Source: Adineta steineri (taxonomy: Eukaryota; Rotifera; Eurotatoria; Adinetida; Adinetidae). From it: DNA of 64,000 bases. Under the pieces are notes generated by a model, which worked only from the letters and a program-made list of their open reading frames with translations, had not been told where the DNA came from and made no database searches. Of this stretch, positions 36,028 to 46,617 are shown piece after piece (the first letter of the stretch is position 1; each line of letters opens with the position of its first letter). The DNA is taken from assembly GCA_905250115.1 (NCBI GenBank), contig CAJNOI010000252.1, forward strand, positions 22,228-86,227, written 5' to 3'. The position numbers were made by a program, and so were the translations under genes.

Positions 36028-37590
36028 TTACTTCGCATCCGATTAAAAATAGAAGAAAAATAATAAAAGGAAGAAAACTTCTGAAGAGCTAAAAAAAATT
36101 ATTTTGCCTCGCATCTCATTAAATATTAATTTTTGTCTATTATTCATTTAGAGTGAGATAAATATAAACGTTGTTTTTTTTCTTATTCCTTTTATTAGAC
36201 ACATAAATATTCACAAACAAGAATCAAACAATTTATCATCTGATATCATTTATTGTAAAACTCTTCTTTTATTCATTTGATTTACATTGAAAACTTTTTT
36301 AATATATTGAATAATGTCATTTGAGAATAGTTCAGACAATGATGGTGAGTCGTTCAGTTTTCCGGAAGTATCTGTTCCACGTCCAGTTCGTTTTTGGTTG
36401 ATGCTTTTATGCGATATTCCATCAATAGTTTGTAGCTTCTGTCTTATTATTCATATTATAATGAATCGAACTCAACGACATGCATTACATAATCATACCA
36501 TTCTTCTCCTACTAATCTTTTATTTGCCAATTCAATTAATAGATATTACTTTTTATCTTATATTCTTTTCGTATGACTCTATTCAACCATCACAACCATT
36601 AGTATGTCTTCTTTGGTGGTTTGTTGATTATTGTTTCTATGTTGGTGGAATCGTTCTCATGGCTTGGTTAGCAATCGAACGACATATTCTCATATTTTAT
36701 GATCGATTGCTTTTAAATCGAAGAGGACGTTTCCTTTTTCACTATCTTCCTTTGATTATTATAGTCACATATATCCTTCTCTTCTATCTGATTGTCATTT
36801 TTCTTTTACCTTGTGAGAATAACTACCTTTATACAGTTCTCGTATGTGGTAGCTCACCATGCTATGAGTCTTATGGTATTCTTGGTATGTGGGAATTTAT
36901 TCTACATGCAGCTACACCAGTTCTGTTAGAAGGTATTGCTAGTATTGCTCTTCTTTTACGTGTTCAAATACAAAGACGACGACTTCGTCAATCTAATCAA
37001 TGGCGTAAGCAGCGGCGAATGATTATTCAATTACTTTTGGTCACAACCTTAAATATTGGTATTAATTTTTCAAATTGTGCACTATTTTGTGCACAATTTT
37101 TTGGTTTATCGCTGGAATATGGAGTAGAAGCTCAGCTTTATTTCTCTTTTCTTGATTACTTCGTTATTTTTCTCTTTCCATTTATATCTTTAAGTCAATT
37201 TCCAGATTTACGAAAAACAATAAAAAAAAAATTATTGGGCGTAGTGCGACGACAACCACATCATACAGCCACTGTTACACATACAAGAAGAGACATACCA
37301 ATGAATAGAATGGCATAATCTAATACAATACATAACATATTTTTATTTATATATATTCCAGCAAAATTAATTATCGTATTTAACAGTTCTGTTTATTTCA
37401 TAATTTATTTTTGTGTGGTCTTCTCTATATTGTAACCCTCTTCCCCTACATATTTTCTCTTAAATATTGTGCTTTAACGTGCTTGAATATAATCATGTTC
37501 AGTGCATTTTTATATAGTTACTAATCTTTGTCAATAAACTAAATATGTCTAAAAACTACATTCTCCTAGAAAAAGGAATATAAAGAATAA
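36028..37590. repeat. Duplicated segment, copy 1
   Basis: The receptor gene and its flanks, from about 36028 to 37590, are repeated in direct orientation at about 39620-41178. Leader, coding and trailer sequences all correspond with scattered differences. The inverted-repeat arms outside this segment are not repeated. Confidence 0.8.
36314..37318 (+). CDS. Seven-helix G-protein-coupled-receptor-like protein, copy 1
   Basis: A single exon of 334 aa with a conserved start (MSFENSSDNDGESFSFPEVS). The extracellular N terminus has a glycosylation site, and seven hydrophobic segments follow. TM1 begins PVRFWLMLLCDIPSIVCSF. The TM3 end reads LMAWLAIERHILIFYDR, an E-R-H form of DRY. Extracellular loop 2 holds CENNYLYTVLVCGSSPCYES. 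Intracellular loop 3 is basic (RRRLRQSNQWRKQRRM). The tail after TM7 (FISLSQFPDLRKTIKKKLLG) resembles the NPxxY-helix 8 region. The overall form is class A-like but too divergent to name a ligand. It has a close paralogue at 39903-40907 and a distant relative at the right edge. It is flanked by inverted repeats. Confidence 0.75.
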   Translation: MSFENSSDNDGESFSFPEVSVPRPVRFWLMLLCDIPSIVCSFCLIIHIIMNRTQRHALHNHTILLLLIFYLPIQLIDITFYLIFFSYDSIQPSQPLVCLLWWFVDYCFYVGGIVLMAWLAIERHILIFYDRLLLNRRGRFLFHYLPLIIIVTYILLFYLIVIFLLPCENNYLYTVLVCGSSPCYESYGILGMWEFILHAATPVLLEGIASIALLLRVQIQRRRLRQSNQWRKQRRMIIQLLLVTTLNIGINFSNCALFCAQFFGLSLEYGVEAQLYFSFLDYFVIFLFPFISLSQFPDLRKTIKKKLLGVVRRQPHHTATVTHTRRDIPMNRMA

Positions 37591-37662
37591 AAGGCTCTTG
37601 TTCAGATGACTTATCATATCGTTGAGAGACACAAACTAAGAGAATCTCGCTTCAACAAACAA

Positions 37663-37848
37663 GTTTTTTTATCCAAAAATCATGAAACGTGATATCTAAA
37701 CACTAATGGATAAGCATCACTTCTCTTTCCGCATGGTTGATACATTTTCCCACCGGCTGTGTTTTTAAGAATGATGACATTATTAATTTATTTTTAATCT
37801 ACAGTATTTTCCTCTTTGTCATTTATTTTTACACCTAACACTATGTCA
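37663..37848. repeat. Right arm of long inverted repeat around the receptor gene
   Basis: Reverse complement of 35158-35366. It shares ATCACTTCTCTTTCCGCATG and TAAACACTAATGGATAAGC. Confidence 0.85.
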
Positions 37849-38630
37849 GCTACTATTACTTTCACAGGCATTAAACTAAAATATTCTTTTCAAATTCATC
37901 ATGATATTAATTATGAAAAGAATAGAAATCTTAATAATCAATTCACCAGTTTTTATGATTAAAATAACAAAAAAAACGTTTTATTTTTTATTAATAAACT
38001 AGTAATTTAATATTGATTAATTAATTTTTTTAAATTATTTTATTTTAAGAGAAAAATTTCAATTAATATTCATATATCTTATCATTGAATCAGAGCTGAG
38101 TAACTCAACTCGACTAAATTGCTGAGTTGAAATAAATCGAATTGGATACTTTTTTGAGTTGAGTTGGCCAACTCTGTACTGAATTATGTAAAGTTAATTT
38201 CAAATAAATCTATTATTATCGATTGATTTTTCATAAAAATTTAATATTATTCAACAAAATTTAAATATTTTTAGATTATATTTAGCTCTAATATATTATA
38301 GAAAATACAGTAACATTCACATCAATTTATCGAACGTAGACTAGTGTATTGCATCATTGAATAAACAATGACTGATAAAATATGATGTATCATTAATTCT
38401 TGTGGATGTATGTATACTGTTTGATTGATTTAGAATATGATACTTGACATGAGTTGTTTTATTCAACGAATCCAGAATGATTGAGGGTGCGGGTTAACAA
38501 ATGAAACATCCACTCCCTGTTTATTTTTCAAGCGAACATAAATCTTCTATTCAAGAGTACAGTTTTCACTTCTAATAAAATCGCATTTGCCCATAATAAT
38601 GGTTCATGAATCTCGTTTATTGATAGGAAA

Positions 38631-38688
38631 CTAGGGGTGTGAATGTCATGTTAATCTCTTACAGCCAGCCATATACACGCCTGCGTGC
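38631..38688. repeat. Weak foldback element
   Basis: CTAGGGGTGTGAATGTCATG is followed by CCATATACACGCCTGC. A diverged member; another weak copy lies at 38480-38522. Confidence 0.4.
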
Positions 38689-39619
38689 TTTAGATAGATA
38701 TGTGTTTCATTCAAATAATTTTTTAGAGAAAGTATTAACATACTATGAATTTATTTGATAGATAATTATTATGTGAGTCAAAAAAGAAACAACAAAATAT
38801 CGAAATAAGAATTTCGATAATTTCATGTAAACCTGGAATAATGATGCACTTTTTCTTCAATTACGAAAACATAACTAAACCTATTAGATAATTTTGTTCT
38901 TGTTTTAATGAAGAATTGCAGATGATAATGATCTTAAAAGTTTTGTATTTATGAGTTTGAGTCTCCGAAGAGACGGTACAATGAGGATTCAAGGTAGGAT
39001 ATCCATTCACTATCACTCTCATACTATCAGGTTGAGCTGTAAAAAGGCACTTAAGTATGTCTCACATCTCCGGTTCTTGAGTATGTGACACTACTATAAA
39101 CGAACAACACTTTCATAATAAAATAAGCTTCTATCTGAAATAGAAATAGTCTTCTGTATTCCTTGTTTATAGTGTCAGAAATGACATAATCTTAGAGTAA
39201 TGAGAATAGATTGGAAACACATGCATTTTCATAATCGAGAAGATGAAAATGGAATGCTGATGTTTTGAGGATTAAACATCACATACATTTCATGACATAT
39301 TTCTATATTATTTTATACTTGATAGATTGACATATCTGAGATTAACTAGATGGTACTCGTATTTCACTCGACTACAAAATGCAATGCGAAGCTCAACATC
39401 GCAACCACGATTTTAAAGTGTACACGAATTTCTTAGTATTCACGACTATAATAGAAACGAATGATATTAGTTTGACCTTCATATACATAGATCTTGTATT
39501 TAAATAAATATTTTCTAAGATTCCATTGCTGAGACATCGTGACCCAAAATGATAATTTTGAATGTCTCAGTCGAGAAAGAAAAAAAGAAAGGAAAGTCGC
39601 GAAGGACGATTTCAATACT

Positions 39620-41178
39620 TTTACTCCGCATCGTATTAAAAATAGAAAAAAAGTAATAAAAGGAAGAAAACTCCTGGAGGATTACGTAAATATTTTGCTT
39701 TTCATTGTATTAAATATTAATCTTTATCTATCGTTAATTCAAAGTGAGATAAATATAAACGTTGTTTTTTTCTTATTCATTTTATTAGACACATAAATAT
39801 CCACAAACAAGAATCAAACAATTTATCATCTGATATCATTTATAGTAAAACTCTTCTTTTATTCATTTGATTTACATTGAAAATTTTTTTATATATTGAA
39901 TAATGTCTCTTGGAAACAGTTCAGACACTAACAGTGAGTCGTTCAGTTTTCCCGAAGTATCTATTCCACGTCCAGTTCGTTTTTGGTTGATGCTTTTATG
40001 CGATATTCCATCAGTAATTTGTAGCTTCTTCCTTATCATTCATATTATAATGAATCGAACCCATCGACATGCATTACATAATCATACAATTCTTCTGCTA
40101 TTAATCTTTTATTTGCCAATTCAATTAATAGATATTAATATTTATCTTGTATTCTTTTCGTATGGCTCTGTTCAACCATCACAACCATTTGTATGTCTTC
40201 TTTGGTGGTTCGTTGATAATGGTTGTTATGTTCTTGGACTCGTTCTGATGGCTTGGTTAGCAATCGAACGACATATTTTCATATTTCACGATCGATGGGT
40301 TTCAAATCGAAGAGGACGTTTTCTTTTTCACTATCTTCCTTTGATTATTCTAGTCACATATATCCTTCTCTTCTATCTGATTGTTGTTTTTATTTTACCT
40401 TGTGAAAATAACTACCTTTATACAGTTCCCATATGTGGTGGCTCACCATGCTATGAGTCTTATGGTATTCTCGGTATGTGGGAATTTATTCTACATACAA
40501 CTACACCAATTCTCTTAGAAGGTATTGCTAGTATTGCTCTTGTTTTACGTGTTCAAATACAAAAACGACGACTACGTCAATCTAACCAATGGCGTAAGCA
40601 ACGGCGAATGATTATTCAATTACTTTTGATTTCAAGCTTAAATATTGGTATTAATATTCCATGCAGTATGTTACTTATTGCACATTTATGCGGCGTACCG
40701 CAGGATTATGGAGCAGAAGCTATACTTTATTTCTATTTTCTTGAGTACTTCGTTATTTTTCTCTTTCCATTCATATCTTTAAGTCAATTTCCAGATTTAC
40801 GTAAGACAATGAAAGAGAAAATAATGGGCGTAGTACGAAGACGATTACATCATACAGCCATTGTTACACATACAAGAAGAGATATACCAATGAATAGAGT
40901 GGCATGATCTAATACAATACATAATATATTTTTATTTATATATATTCGAGCAAAATTAATTATTGTATTTAACAATTCTGTTTATTTCATCATTTACTTT
41001 TGTGTGGTCTTCTTTATATTGTGATTTCCCTCCTCCCTTACATATTTTCTCTTAAGTATTGTGCTTTAACTTGTTTGAATATAATCATGTTCAACGCATT
41101 TTTATGTAGTTATTAATTTTTTTCAATAAACTAAATATGTCTAACAGCTACATTCTCCTAGAAAAAGAATAAAAGGAT
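39620..41178. repeat. Duplicated segment, copy 2
   Basis: Direct-orientation copy of 36028-37590. The shared sequence ends near CTACATTCTCCTAGAAAAAG in both. Confidence 0.8.
39903..40907 (+). CDS. Seven-helix G-protein-coupled-receptor-like protein, copy 2
   Basis: A single exon of 334 aa, the same length as the 36314 copy and collinear with it. Start MSLGNSSDTNSESFSFPEVS; TM3 end LMAWLAIERHIFIFHDRWV; loop 2 CENNYLYTVPICGGSPCYES. Differences concentrate in TM6 and the loop before TM7 (NIPCSMLLIAHLCGVPQDYG against NFSNCALFCAQFFGLSLEYG in copy 1). They are also frequent in TM3 (FVDNGCYVLGLVL). This suggests divergence of the ligand-facing side while the G-protein-facing loops stay conserved. 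Both frames are intact, so both may function. Confidence 0.75.
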   Translation: MSLGNSSDTNSESFSFPEVSIPRPVRFWLMLLCDIPSVICSFFLIIHIIMNRTHRHALHNHTILLLLIFYLPIQLIDINIYLVFFSYGSVQPSQPFVCLLWWFVDNGCYVLGLVLMAWLAIERHIFIFHDRWVSNRRGRFLFHYLPLIILVTYILLFYLIVVFILPCENNYLYTVPICGGSPCYESYGILGMWEFILHTTTPILLEGIASIALVLRVQIQKRRLRQSNQWRKQRRMIIQLLLISSLNIGINIPCSMLLIAHLCGVPQDYGAEAILYFYFLEYFVIFLFPFISLSQFPDLRKTMKEKIMGVVRRRLHHTAIVTHTRRDIPMNRVA

Positions 41179-41724
41179 TAAAGCAAATGTTGTAGTAATG
41201 CACTGTAATTAGGAGATATAAATAGATGTTAATATTGAAAAGTTATATTTGTCATTATTACAACATAGTCTATTGTTTTCTACAGTTCACAAAATGAACA
41301 GAAACCAAACAATGAATGTTCATGAAGTCCTAACTACAGTTCTAGAAAATACTCAGAATTCTTTAAATTTGAACCACACGAAATAGTTCAGAATACCAGA
41401 ATAGGTGTGTGATTTAATTGTAACATACCTACACTCATAATACAAAACTGCATTCAATTCAATAATTAATTATTACTAAGTATAAAGTTCTTGAAATATT
41501 AAAACTGAGAAGCTTTTGTCTAAAGTTAGTCTGACATCATAAAGTTATTATAGATTAAGACAGAGTAAGATTTTATTTATTTATTCAACAACCCATTTTT
41601 TTTTCTTTCTAATCTTTTCAAGGATATTTTTCGAATCTAAAATATCTTCCTTTTAAAATTAATTTCATTTTTGATTAAAGTATTGTTTTTTTATAAAGGA
41701 ATAAATTTATCCTATTTCTAATAT

Positions 41725-41781
41725 TTAAGGATGTGGATGTTGTGTTCTTTTCTTACCTACACTCACATCCATAACCTCAAC
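41725..41781. repeat. Telomere-like foldback element
   Basis: TTAAGGATGTGGATGTTGTG is mirrored by CTACACTCACATCCATAACC. Confidence 0.6.
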
Positions 41782-41956
41782 TTTCCAAATGAATCACAGT
41801 TTTATGTCTGTATATTGGATACACTATTTTTGCTTTTAAAGACATATAAACATGTTTCATTGACGTTCTATGATGTGATAATATCATGGAAGATTTTTAA
41901 CGTGCACTATGGATACTTACAGCAGATAATACTGCTGCAATCTTGTTTAACTTCTT

Positions 41957-42012
41957 AGTTGAGGGTAGGTGTGGCTATTCTATTTCATCTGCATTCACAT
42001 TCTCAAGATAGT
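41957..42012. repeat. Telomere-like foldback element
   Basis: AGTTGAGGGTAGGTGTGGCT is mirrored by TGCATTCACATTCTCAAGAT. Confidence 0.6.
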
Positions 42013-42258
42013 TTACATCGATTATGTTTATAAAAACAGTATTCAATAAATGCTCGTCATCTTAATGACAGTTTCTCTATAGAATCTGATTATTCAAAAT
42101 AATTTTATATCAAAGAAAAATAATATCCTTGTTTATTTTCGCCAAAAGTAAATCGGTTTAGTCAAATATTTTGTCAGTTTCATTGAATATCGACTACGAA
42201 TACTATTTGTTTTCATTAAAGCCTTCATTTTGTAAACAGTAGTTGAGTCTGCTTCTAC

Positions 42259-42533
42259 TTATTTGAGACAAAATGAATTTAAATAATGATTATTTTTCGA
42301 TAATAAAAATATTAAAATTGGTATAAAATTTTCGTTAACTTTATCAATCGGGAGATATCGTAATCGAGGACATAATTGTATAATAAATTCCAGTTCTTTC
42401 AATGTTTCCACTGATTCGATAGTCAGATTTTTAATAATATTTGTATTTGAAATCCATTGAAAATGTTCACTTTGTGCAATCATTTTTAAATTTATGTTAC
42501 AGAGTGATCTATCAAAGTATTGATGTATGAATA
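42259..42533 (-). pseudogene. C-terminal fragment of an F-box/LRR-like protein
   Basis: A minus-strand frame ends at 42259. It reads LTIESVETLKELEFIIQLCP, then RLRYLPIDKVNENFIPILIF and LLSKNNHYLNSFCLK. This leucine-rich pattern with LCPRL.YL is typical of the C-terminal part of bdelloid F-box proteins as I recall them. The N-terminal F-box is absent: upstream the frame runs straight into the foldback element at 42534-42628. It is probably a gene remnant truncated at or near the element. Confidence 0.5.
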
Positions 42534-42628
42534 TTTGAGGGGGTGGATGTGAGTATATAATGGGAACACAGCCAACCATAGTCATATTCTAACTTACACT
42601 TATACTCACCCACACCCACCCTTAAGAA
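42534..42628. repeat. Telomere-like foldback element between F-box remnant and U6
   Basis: TTTGAGGGGGTGGATGTGAG is mirrored by CACCCACACCCACCCTTAAG, with about 50 bp between the arms. It touches the F-box fragment on one side and the U6 terminator on the other. Confidence 0.75.
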
Positions 42629-42631
42629 TTA

Positions 42632-42731
42632 AAAAAAATATGGAACGCTTCACGATTATGCGTGTCATCCTTGCACAGGGGCCATGCTAATCTTCTCTGT
42701 ATCGTTCCACTTTTCTTAGGTGCCCGTGGGC
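42632..42731 (-). ncRNA. U6 spliceosomal snRNA
   Basis: On the minus strand the sequence contains the invariant U6 core GATACAGAGAAGATTAGCAT, followed by GGCCCCTGTGCAAGGATGAC and ACGCATAATCGTGAAGCGTT. It ends in a T run that serves as the Pol III terminator. ACAGAGA pairs with the 5' splice site, and the AGCATGGCCCC region with U4. The 5' end is placed at a GCCC-AC-GGGC stem. One base in the core differs from the common metazoan form (TGTGCAAGG in place of TGCGCAAGG). Confidence 0.95.
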
Positions 42732-42752
42732 GATATATAATCGCTTTCAAAG

Positions 42753-42762
42753 TCTTATATAT
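42753..42762 (-). promoter_or_regulatory. TATA box of U6
   Basis: The minus strand reads AATATATAAG about 30 bp upstream of the predicted U6 start, the position expected for a type 3 Pol III promoter. Confidence 0.6.
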
Positions 42763-43181
42763 TGAATCAACACACAGAGAAATAAAACGGTGAATGAATG
42801 TGAAATGAAAAAAGAAACTTACGCAATCATCAACGCATGCTTTCTCTCTTTTAGTAAACATCAAATTGAAGAATAATATTAGAAATAAAGAGATGCTTCT
42901 AGACACTAAATACTCAAGTAAATATTTTTCAATATTATGTTATCTAAACTATTTTAATTTATGATAAATATAATAAAAATAAAGAGAACTATGGCACATT
43001 CAATTTATAAGTCTACCATTGATTTACAGAACGATGTCATTATGACATCATACTCCTTTCTTTCTCTAAAGTATATAAAAAATGTCTATTATCATTTTAT
43101 TGATATACTCCTATTGTGCAATTATACATCATATTCTTTTTTTTAATAGTGGCTAAATGCAAACTGTTAATTTCAGAAACT

Positions 43182-43246
43182 GCATCTTGATGGTGTGGGT
43201 GTCAGGGAGAGAAAATACGTAATGAATTCACACCCACACCCAGATC
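43182..43246. repeat. Telomere-like foldback element
   Basis: CATCTTGATGGTGTGGGTGT and CACACCCACACCCAGAT are near-perfect inverted arms. Confidence 0.8.
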
Positions 43247-43303
43247 TACCCACTACAACAAGAACTGTATTTTTAATAACTCTTAATAGAATCGTGATAA
43301 AGA

Positions 43304-43367
43304 CCTGGAAGTCTGGTTGTAGATGTGGATTCATCTCTTCTTTACCACACGCACTCGCATCCTCCAG
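43304..43367. repeat. Foldback element
   Basis: CTGGAAGTCTGGTTGTAGAT-GTGG is followed by CCACACGCACTCGCATCCTC-CAG, with inverted ends. Confidence 0.5.
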
Positions 43368-43875
43368 TAAAACAAAACACGTTTCTAGCAATCTCAGTTT
43401 TCTGTGATACTTTTTGTTAGATTTATTGTCAAATATTTGAACAAATATATAAACCATATAATATTATTTCAATATATCTGTGAGAGCTGATTTTCAAAAA
43501 GTATCGATATAAAACGATTCGATAGTCACATATGTAATCATCTTAAGAGTCTTTTTGATTGAAAAAAGTAGAATCGTCAAAAAAATCTAGAGACATACAA
43601 ATGCTGAAGAATATATAAAAACATTTAGAAAAACACAAAAATAATCATCACATATATTTTGCAGTTTTATATGTTTGTCTTTGAGCTGTCATTGTTACAC
43701 ACAACGTGTTATTTACCAATATTATTGTTGAGATAACAATAATTCTGATCACGTTCATAAAACAACATGTCAGACGTTTTTTATATAACTGCCGATGGTT
43801 TGGCAGTTTTTATTGTTAATTTATTAGAATCTACTAGCTTATTTTATCTAGATTGATTATATCTAATATTTAAAC

Positions 43876-45036
43876 ATGGGTTGTCGCCAAAGTATTTTAT
43901 CTTCGCCTAATCCAACTCCTGCTTCTTTATCATCTCTTTCATCGGCAGATTCAATCGAACTCGAAGGAATTTTAGTTGAAATACCTAGCCATTGTAGACA
44001 ACCATTGATTAATCTACCAGTGCAACAATTTCTCAATGTTTATCAACATCATTTGGTGGGAAAGTATTATTTTGGACAAAACAAGTTTCTGCTTGCCATT
44101 GCACATGAATTTCAAGCAATGAGCCAACTGGGAGATATGATGCCCAATCATAAAGATCATTTTATCTTTGTTGACATTTGCAATATAGTATCAAGTTGTT
44201 TTCTAGAGCTTCATGTTGTTGAAGGAGCTGTTCTAACCAGTCAATGGGCTTTGAATATTACGGAAAAATATACACCAACAAATTATAAAACAATCAGTTA
44301 TCAATATTCTCGATTGGGTATTGCTTATCAAGCAAAGCAAGCATGGAAAGAAGCTAGATATTATTTAACAAAAGCTATCGATACAACACGTCTGACCAAT
44401 GAAATAGATGAAGAATATATTCGTAAACTTGAAGCTGATTTTGATCTAATAAAGTAAATTGATATATTTATTTAAATATGGTACGTTTTTTTAATCTCGT
44501 TTCTCTATTGTAGAAATCGAATCATTGACAATACGCAAGTATCTATGACAGTTCATGAAATTAAGCCTGATCCTGGTGAAAATATGGAAGATTTTTGTCG
44601 TCGAGCAATAACTGAAATGATTGCTTGCAATGCAGAACATAGTACACTTGCTTTTTTTAAAAGTGAATTTGAACGATTGCCTAACAAGCAAACAGAATCA
44701 GAAGTTAACGATGAAATACTTAATGAAGTGTCACAAAACTTAGAGAATTGTGTACGTGTTAGTGCATTGGATACTGAAGAAGTCAATTTTATTGCGGCTC
44801 AATTTAAAAATATGTGTATGAAAGCAAGTCCATTATTACCAGCAATTATTGAAGCGGCATTAACAACGATTATTGATCGAATAAAAGATGAAAACTTAGA
44901 TGCAGATAATGAACAGTTTACTTCATTAAAACAATCAGCATTCATATTCTCATATACTGATGAAAGTGAAAACTATAAAAAAGGTGTACGAGTATTTGAA
45001 ATAAGAAAAAAAATAGAATCAACTGATGAACAGTAA
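43876..45036 (+). CDS. Lipid-anchored TPR-like protein, about 366 aa
   Basis: Two exons, 43876-44453 and 44514-45036, join through a 60-bp intron (GTAAAT ... TTGTAG, phase 2). The start MGCRQSILSS is a good N-myristoylation signal (Gly2, Ser6) with Cys3 available for palmitoylation, so the protein should sit on the inner face of a membrane. The N-terminal half carries TPR-like helices (YYFGQNKFLLAIAHEFQAMS, SRLGIAYQAKQAWKEARYYL). The C-terminal half is helical and acidic (RRAITEMIACNAEHSTLAFF, AAQFKNMCMKASPLLPAIIE). It may be an adaptor; no enzyme motif is seen. A poly(A)-signal-like AATAAA lies about 35 bp after the stop. Confidence 0.75.
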
Positions 45037-45624
45037 ACAACTACACATAACTCATGCTTTTTATATTATTTAATAAAGTTTTACTGTCAGAATTAATTTA
45101 AAAAAAACGAGTGTCGAATTGATCGATGACTGTGGTCTGTGAGGACCGAAAGTAATGCTTCTGTCTCATAACTTTAGAGTTGTGTTAGTCATCGATCATG
45201 GCTCGTCTCTTTTTATTTCTTATCGAACTCATATTTTAGTTGTATATGTTTATAGATGGTGTAATTTTTTTCTTTCCTTCGTTACATTACAACATACAGT
45301 ATTGATATGATGAAATTACAAAGATATAAAGAACGAAGAATTCTAACCATCGTATGGTTGTAGACGAGTAGCAGATATCAATGAAACAGATATTTATATA
45401 AGTAATTTTATTGAATAGTGATTAAAAAGAACATCACACTTCTTTATTATATGACTTTAGATAATGTTTAAAAATTAAAAATGAACAATGAAACAGAGTA
45501 TTCATGTCTATTGAGATATACAATAGTATTATGTGCACAATCGAAGGAACATATTTTAATAAAAGCAATCACTTCAATACAATTAAACTACGTAATCCAT
45601 CCTTCAAAAATGGATTTTATTTTT
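45037..45624. other. Short intergenic region between convergent genes
   Basis: Between the 3' ends of the TPR gene and TFIIB. It holds the structured element at 45107-45212; otherwise it is plain AT-rich DNA. Confidence 0.5.
45107..45212 (+). ncRNA. Candidate structured small RNA (unassigned)
   Basis: A perfect 11-bp closing stem, GATCGATGACT (45121-45131) with AGTCATCGATC (45187-45197), is enclosed by ACGAG/CTCGT. It encloses two small hairpins (GGTC-TGTGAG-GACC and AACT-TTAG-AGTT). A T-rich run (CTCTTTTTATTT) follows and could stop Pol III. It matches no snRNA or tRNA that I know. It could instead be an mRNA-end or DNA-level palindrome. Confidence 0.35.
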
Positions 45625-46578
45625 TCATGACTTTGGTAAATTAACCAATGGACATTTAAATACAAAATCTGCTGAAAATAATTTAGCAGCTCTTGGTAAC
45701 ATTATTCTATAAACTTGTCGAATTGTATTTTCTGATGCACCAGTTGCAGTTGCTATATCTTTCAATGGCTGTCGGTCATTAACAGCAGCACAAGCCATAT
45801 AAATGGCTGCACCTGCAACTGAATCTGGTGCACGACTTTGTATATCACAAAGTTCTTTTGCTTGTTCAACAATATAGATAGCTGTTTTTCTAATAAGATT
45901 TACTTCCTCAAGTTGAAGCCGACTACAAAAACGAGGTATCAAATTTTTAATATCAACAGTTTCAGGTCGATTAACATTTGGTAACTTTTTAATAATTTGT
46001 TGAAAACATCGACCAATTTCTACTTTTGTTGCATTTGTTGCAATTGCACAAATTTCTTTAATTGTACGTTGTAGACCTTCATGTCGACAACCTAAATAAA
46101 TACATGCTGCAGCAACTGCATCTGGTGATCGACCTCGTACACATTTATTTTCATAACATTGTTTATAAATTAAACATGCTCGATCAATAATTCGAGTTGA
46201 TAAAGAAATACGTCCCGCCATCTGTCGAATAGCATCAAAACCAGTTTTTAATGCTTTATCTTCAGATGACACTTGACTAGATTTATTAGTATATTTCTGT
46301 TTACCAGATTCATCAAGTGCTCCGGCACCTGTTCCTGACGTCATAAACGTATGAAAATGATCGGTACTGAACAATGGATTTGATGCAGCACCGACACGAC
46401 TCATATCTTTCGTATCACTATCATTAGAAAAAGTACGCCATTCAGCGCTAACATCGATCATTCGATCTCCAACGACTAATCCACATTCTGGACAAATCAT
46501 ATCGCCAGCACGATAATCTTCAATTAATGTCGCTTCAGGATGAAATCGACATACTAATTGTTTAACGTACCGTGACAT
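45625..46578 (-). CDS. GTF2B: Transcription initiation factor IIB
   Basis: A single exon of 317 aa, close to the 316 aa I recall for human TFIIB. The N-terminal zinc ribbon is present (CRFHPEATLIEDYRAGDMIC then PECGLVVGD), followed by the B-reader/linker (VSAEWRTFSNDSDTKDMSRV). Two cyclin-like repeats follow, the first with GRSPDAVAAACIYLGCRHEG and the second with SRAPDSVAGAAIYMACAAVN. TFIIB bridges TBP-bound promoter DNA and RNA polymerase II. No premature stop or loss of key Cys/His residues is seen. The gene has no introns in the coding region, although most neighbours do. A stretch resembling the bdelloid spliced leader lies just upstream (46618-46636, same strand). Confidence 0.95.
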   Translation of the reverse strand: MSRYVKQLVCRFHPEATLIEDYRAGDMICPECGLVVGDRMIDVSAEWRTFSNDSDTKDMSRVGAASNPLFSTDHFHTFMTSGTGAGALDESGKQKYTNKSSQVSSEDKALKTGFDAIRQMAGRISLSTRIIDRACLIYKQCYENKCVRGRSPDAVAAACIYLGCRHEGLQRTIKEICAIATNATKVEIGRCFQQIIKKLPNVNRPETVDIKNLIPRFCSRLQLEEVNLIRKTAIYIVEQAKELCDIQSRAPDSVAGAAIYMACAAVNDRQPLKDIATATGASENTIRQVYRIMLPRAAKLFSADFVFKCPLVNLPKS

Positions 46579-46617
46579 ATTTGCGTATGAATACGTATAT
46601 TATAAAATATATTGTAT

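Larger units (their letters stand above)
34268..36313. other. Intergenic region rich in inverted repeats
   Basis: No coding exon. It contains a foldback element (34430-34478), a palindromic element (34650-34895), the left arm of a long inverted repeat (35158-35366) and a tRNA-like sequence (35509-35580). The last 280 bp are shared with the upstream region of the 39903 receptor gene. Confidence 0.5.
37319..39902. other. Intergenic region between duplicated receptor genes
   Basis: Contains the right inverted-repeat arm (37663-37848), a simple AACTCAACTC/GAGTTGAGTT-rich patch at about 38095-38180, two weak foldback elements (38480-38522, 38631-38688) and a perfect hairpin CTGAGACAT/ATGTCTCAG at 39529-39570. 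No coding exon is supported. Confidence 0.5.
40908..42258. other. Intergenic region with a foldback cluster
   Basis: Trailer of receptor copy 2, then AT-rich DNA with foldback elements at about 41399-41445, 41725-41781 and 41957-42012. No coding exon is supported. Confidence 0.5.
42763..43875. other. Intergenic region
   Basis: Contains foldback elements at 43182-43246 and 43304-43367. The frames overlapping them on both strands are by-products of the repeats. No gene is seen. Confidence 0.5.

Noticed and set aside
42622..42906. 94-aa minus-strand reading frame
   Set aside because: It is the U6 snRNA gene and its upstream region read as protein.
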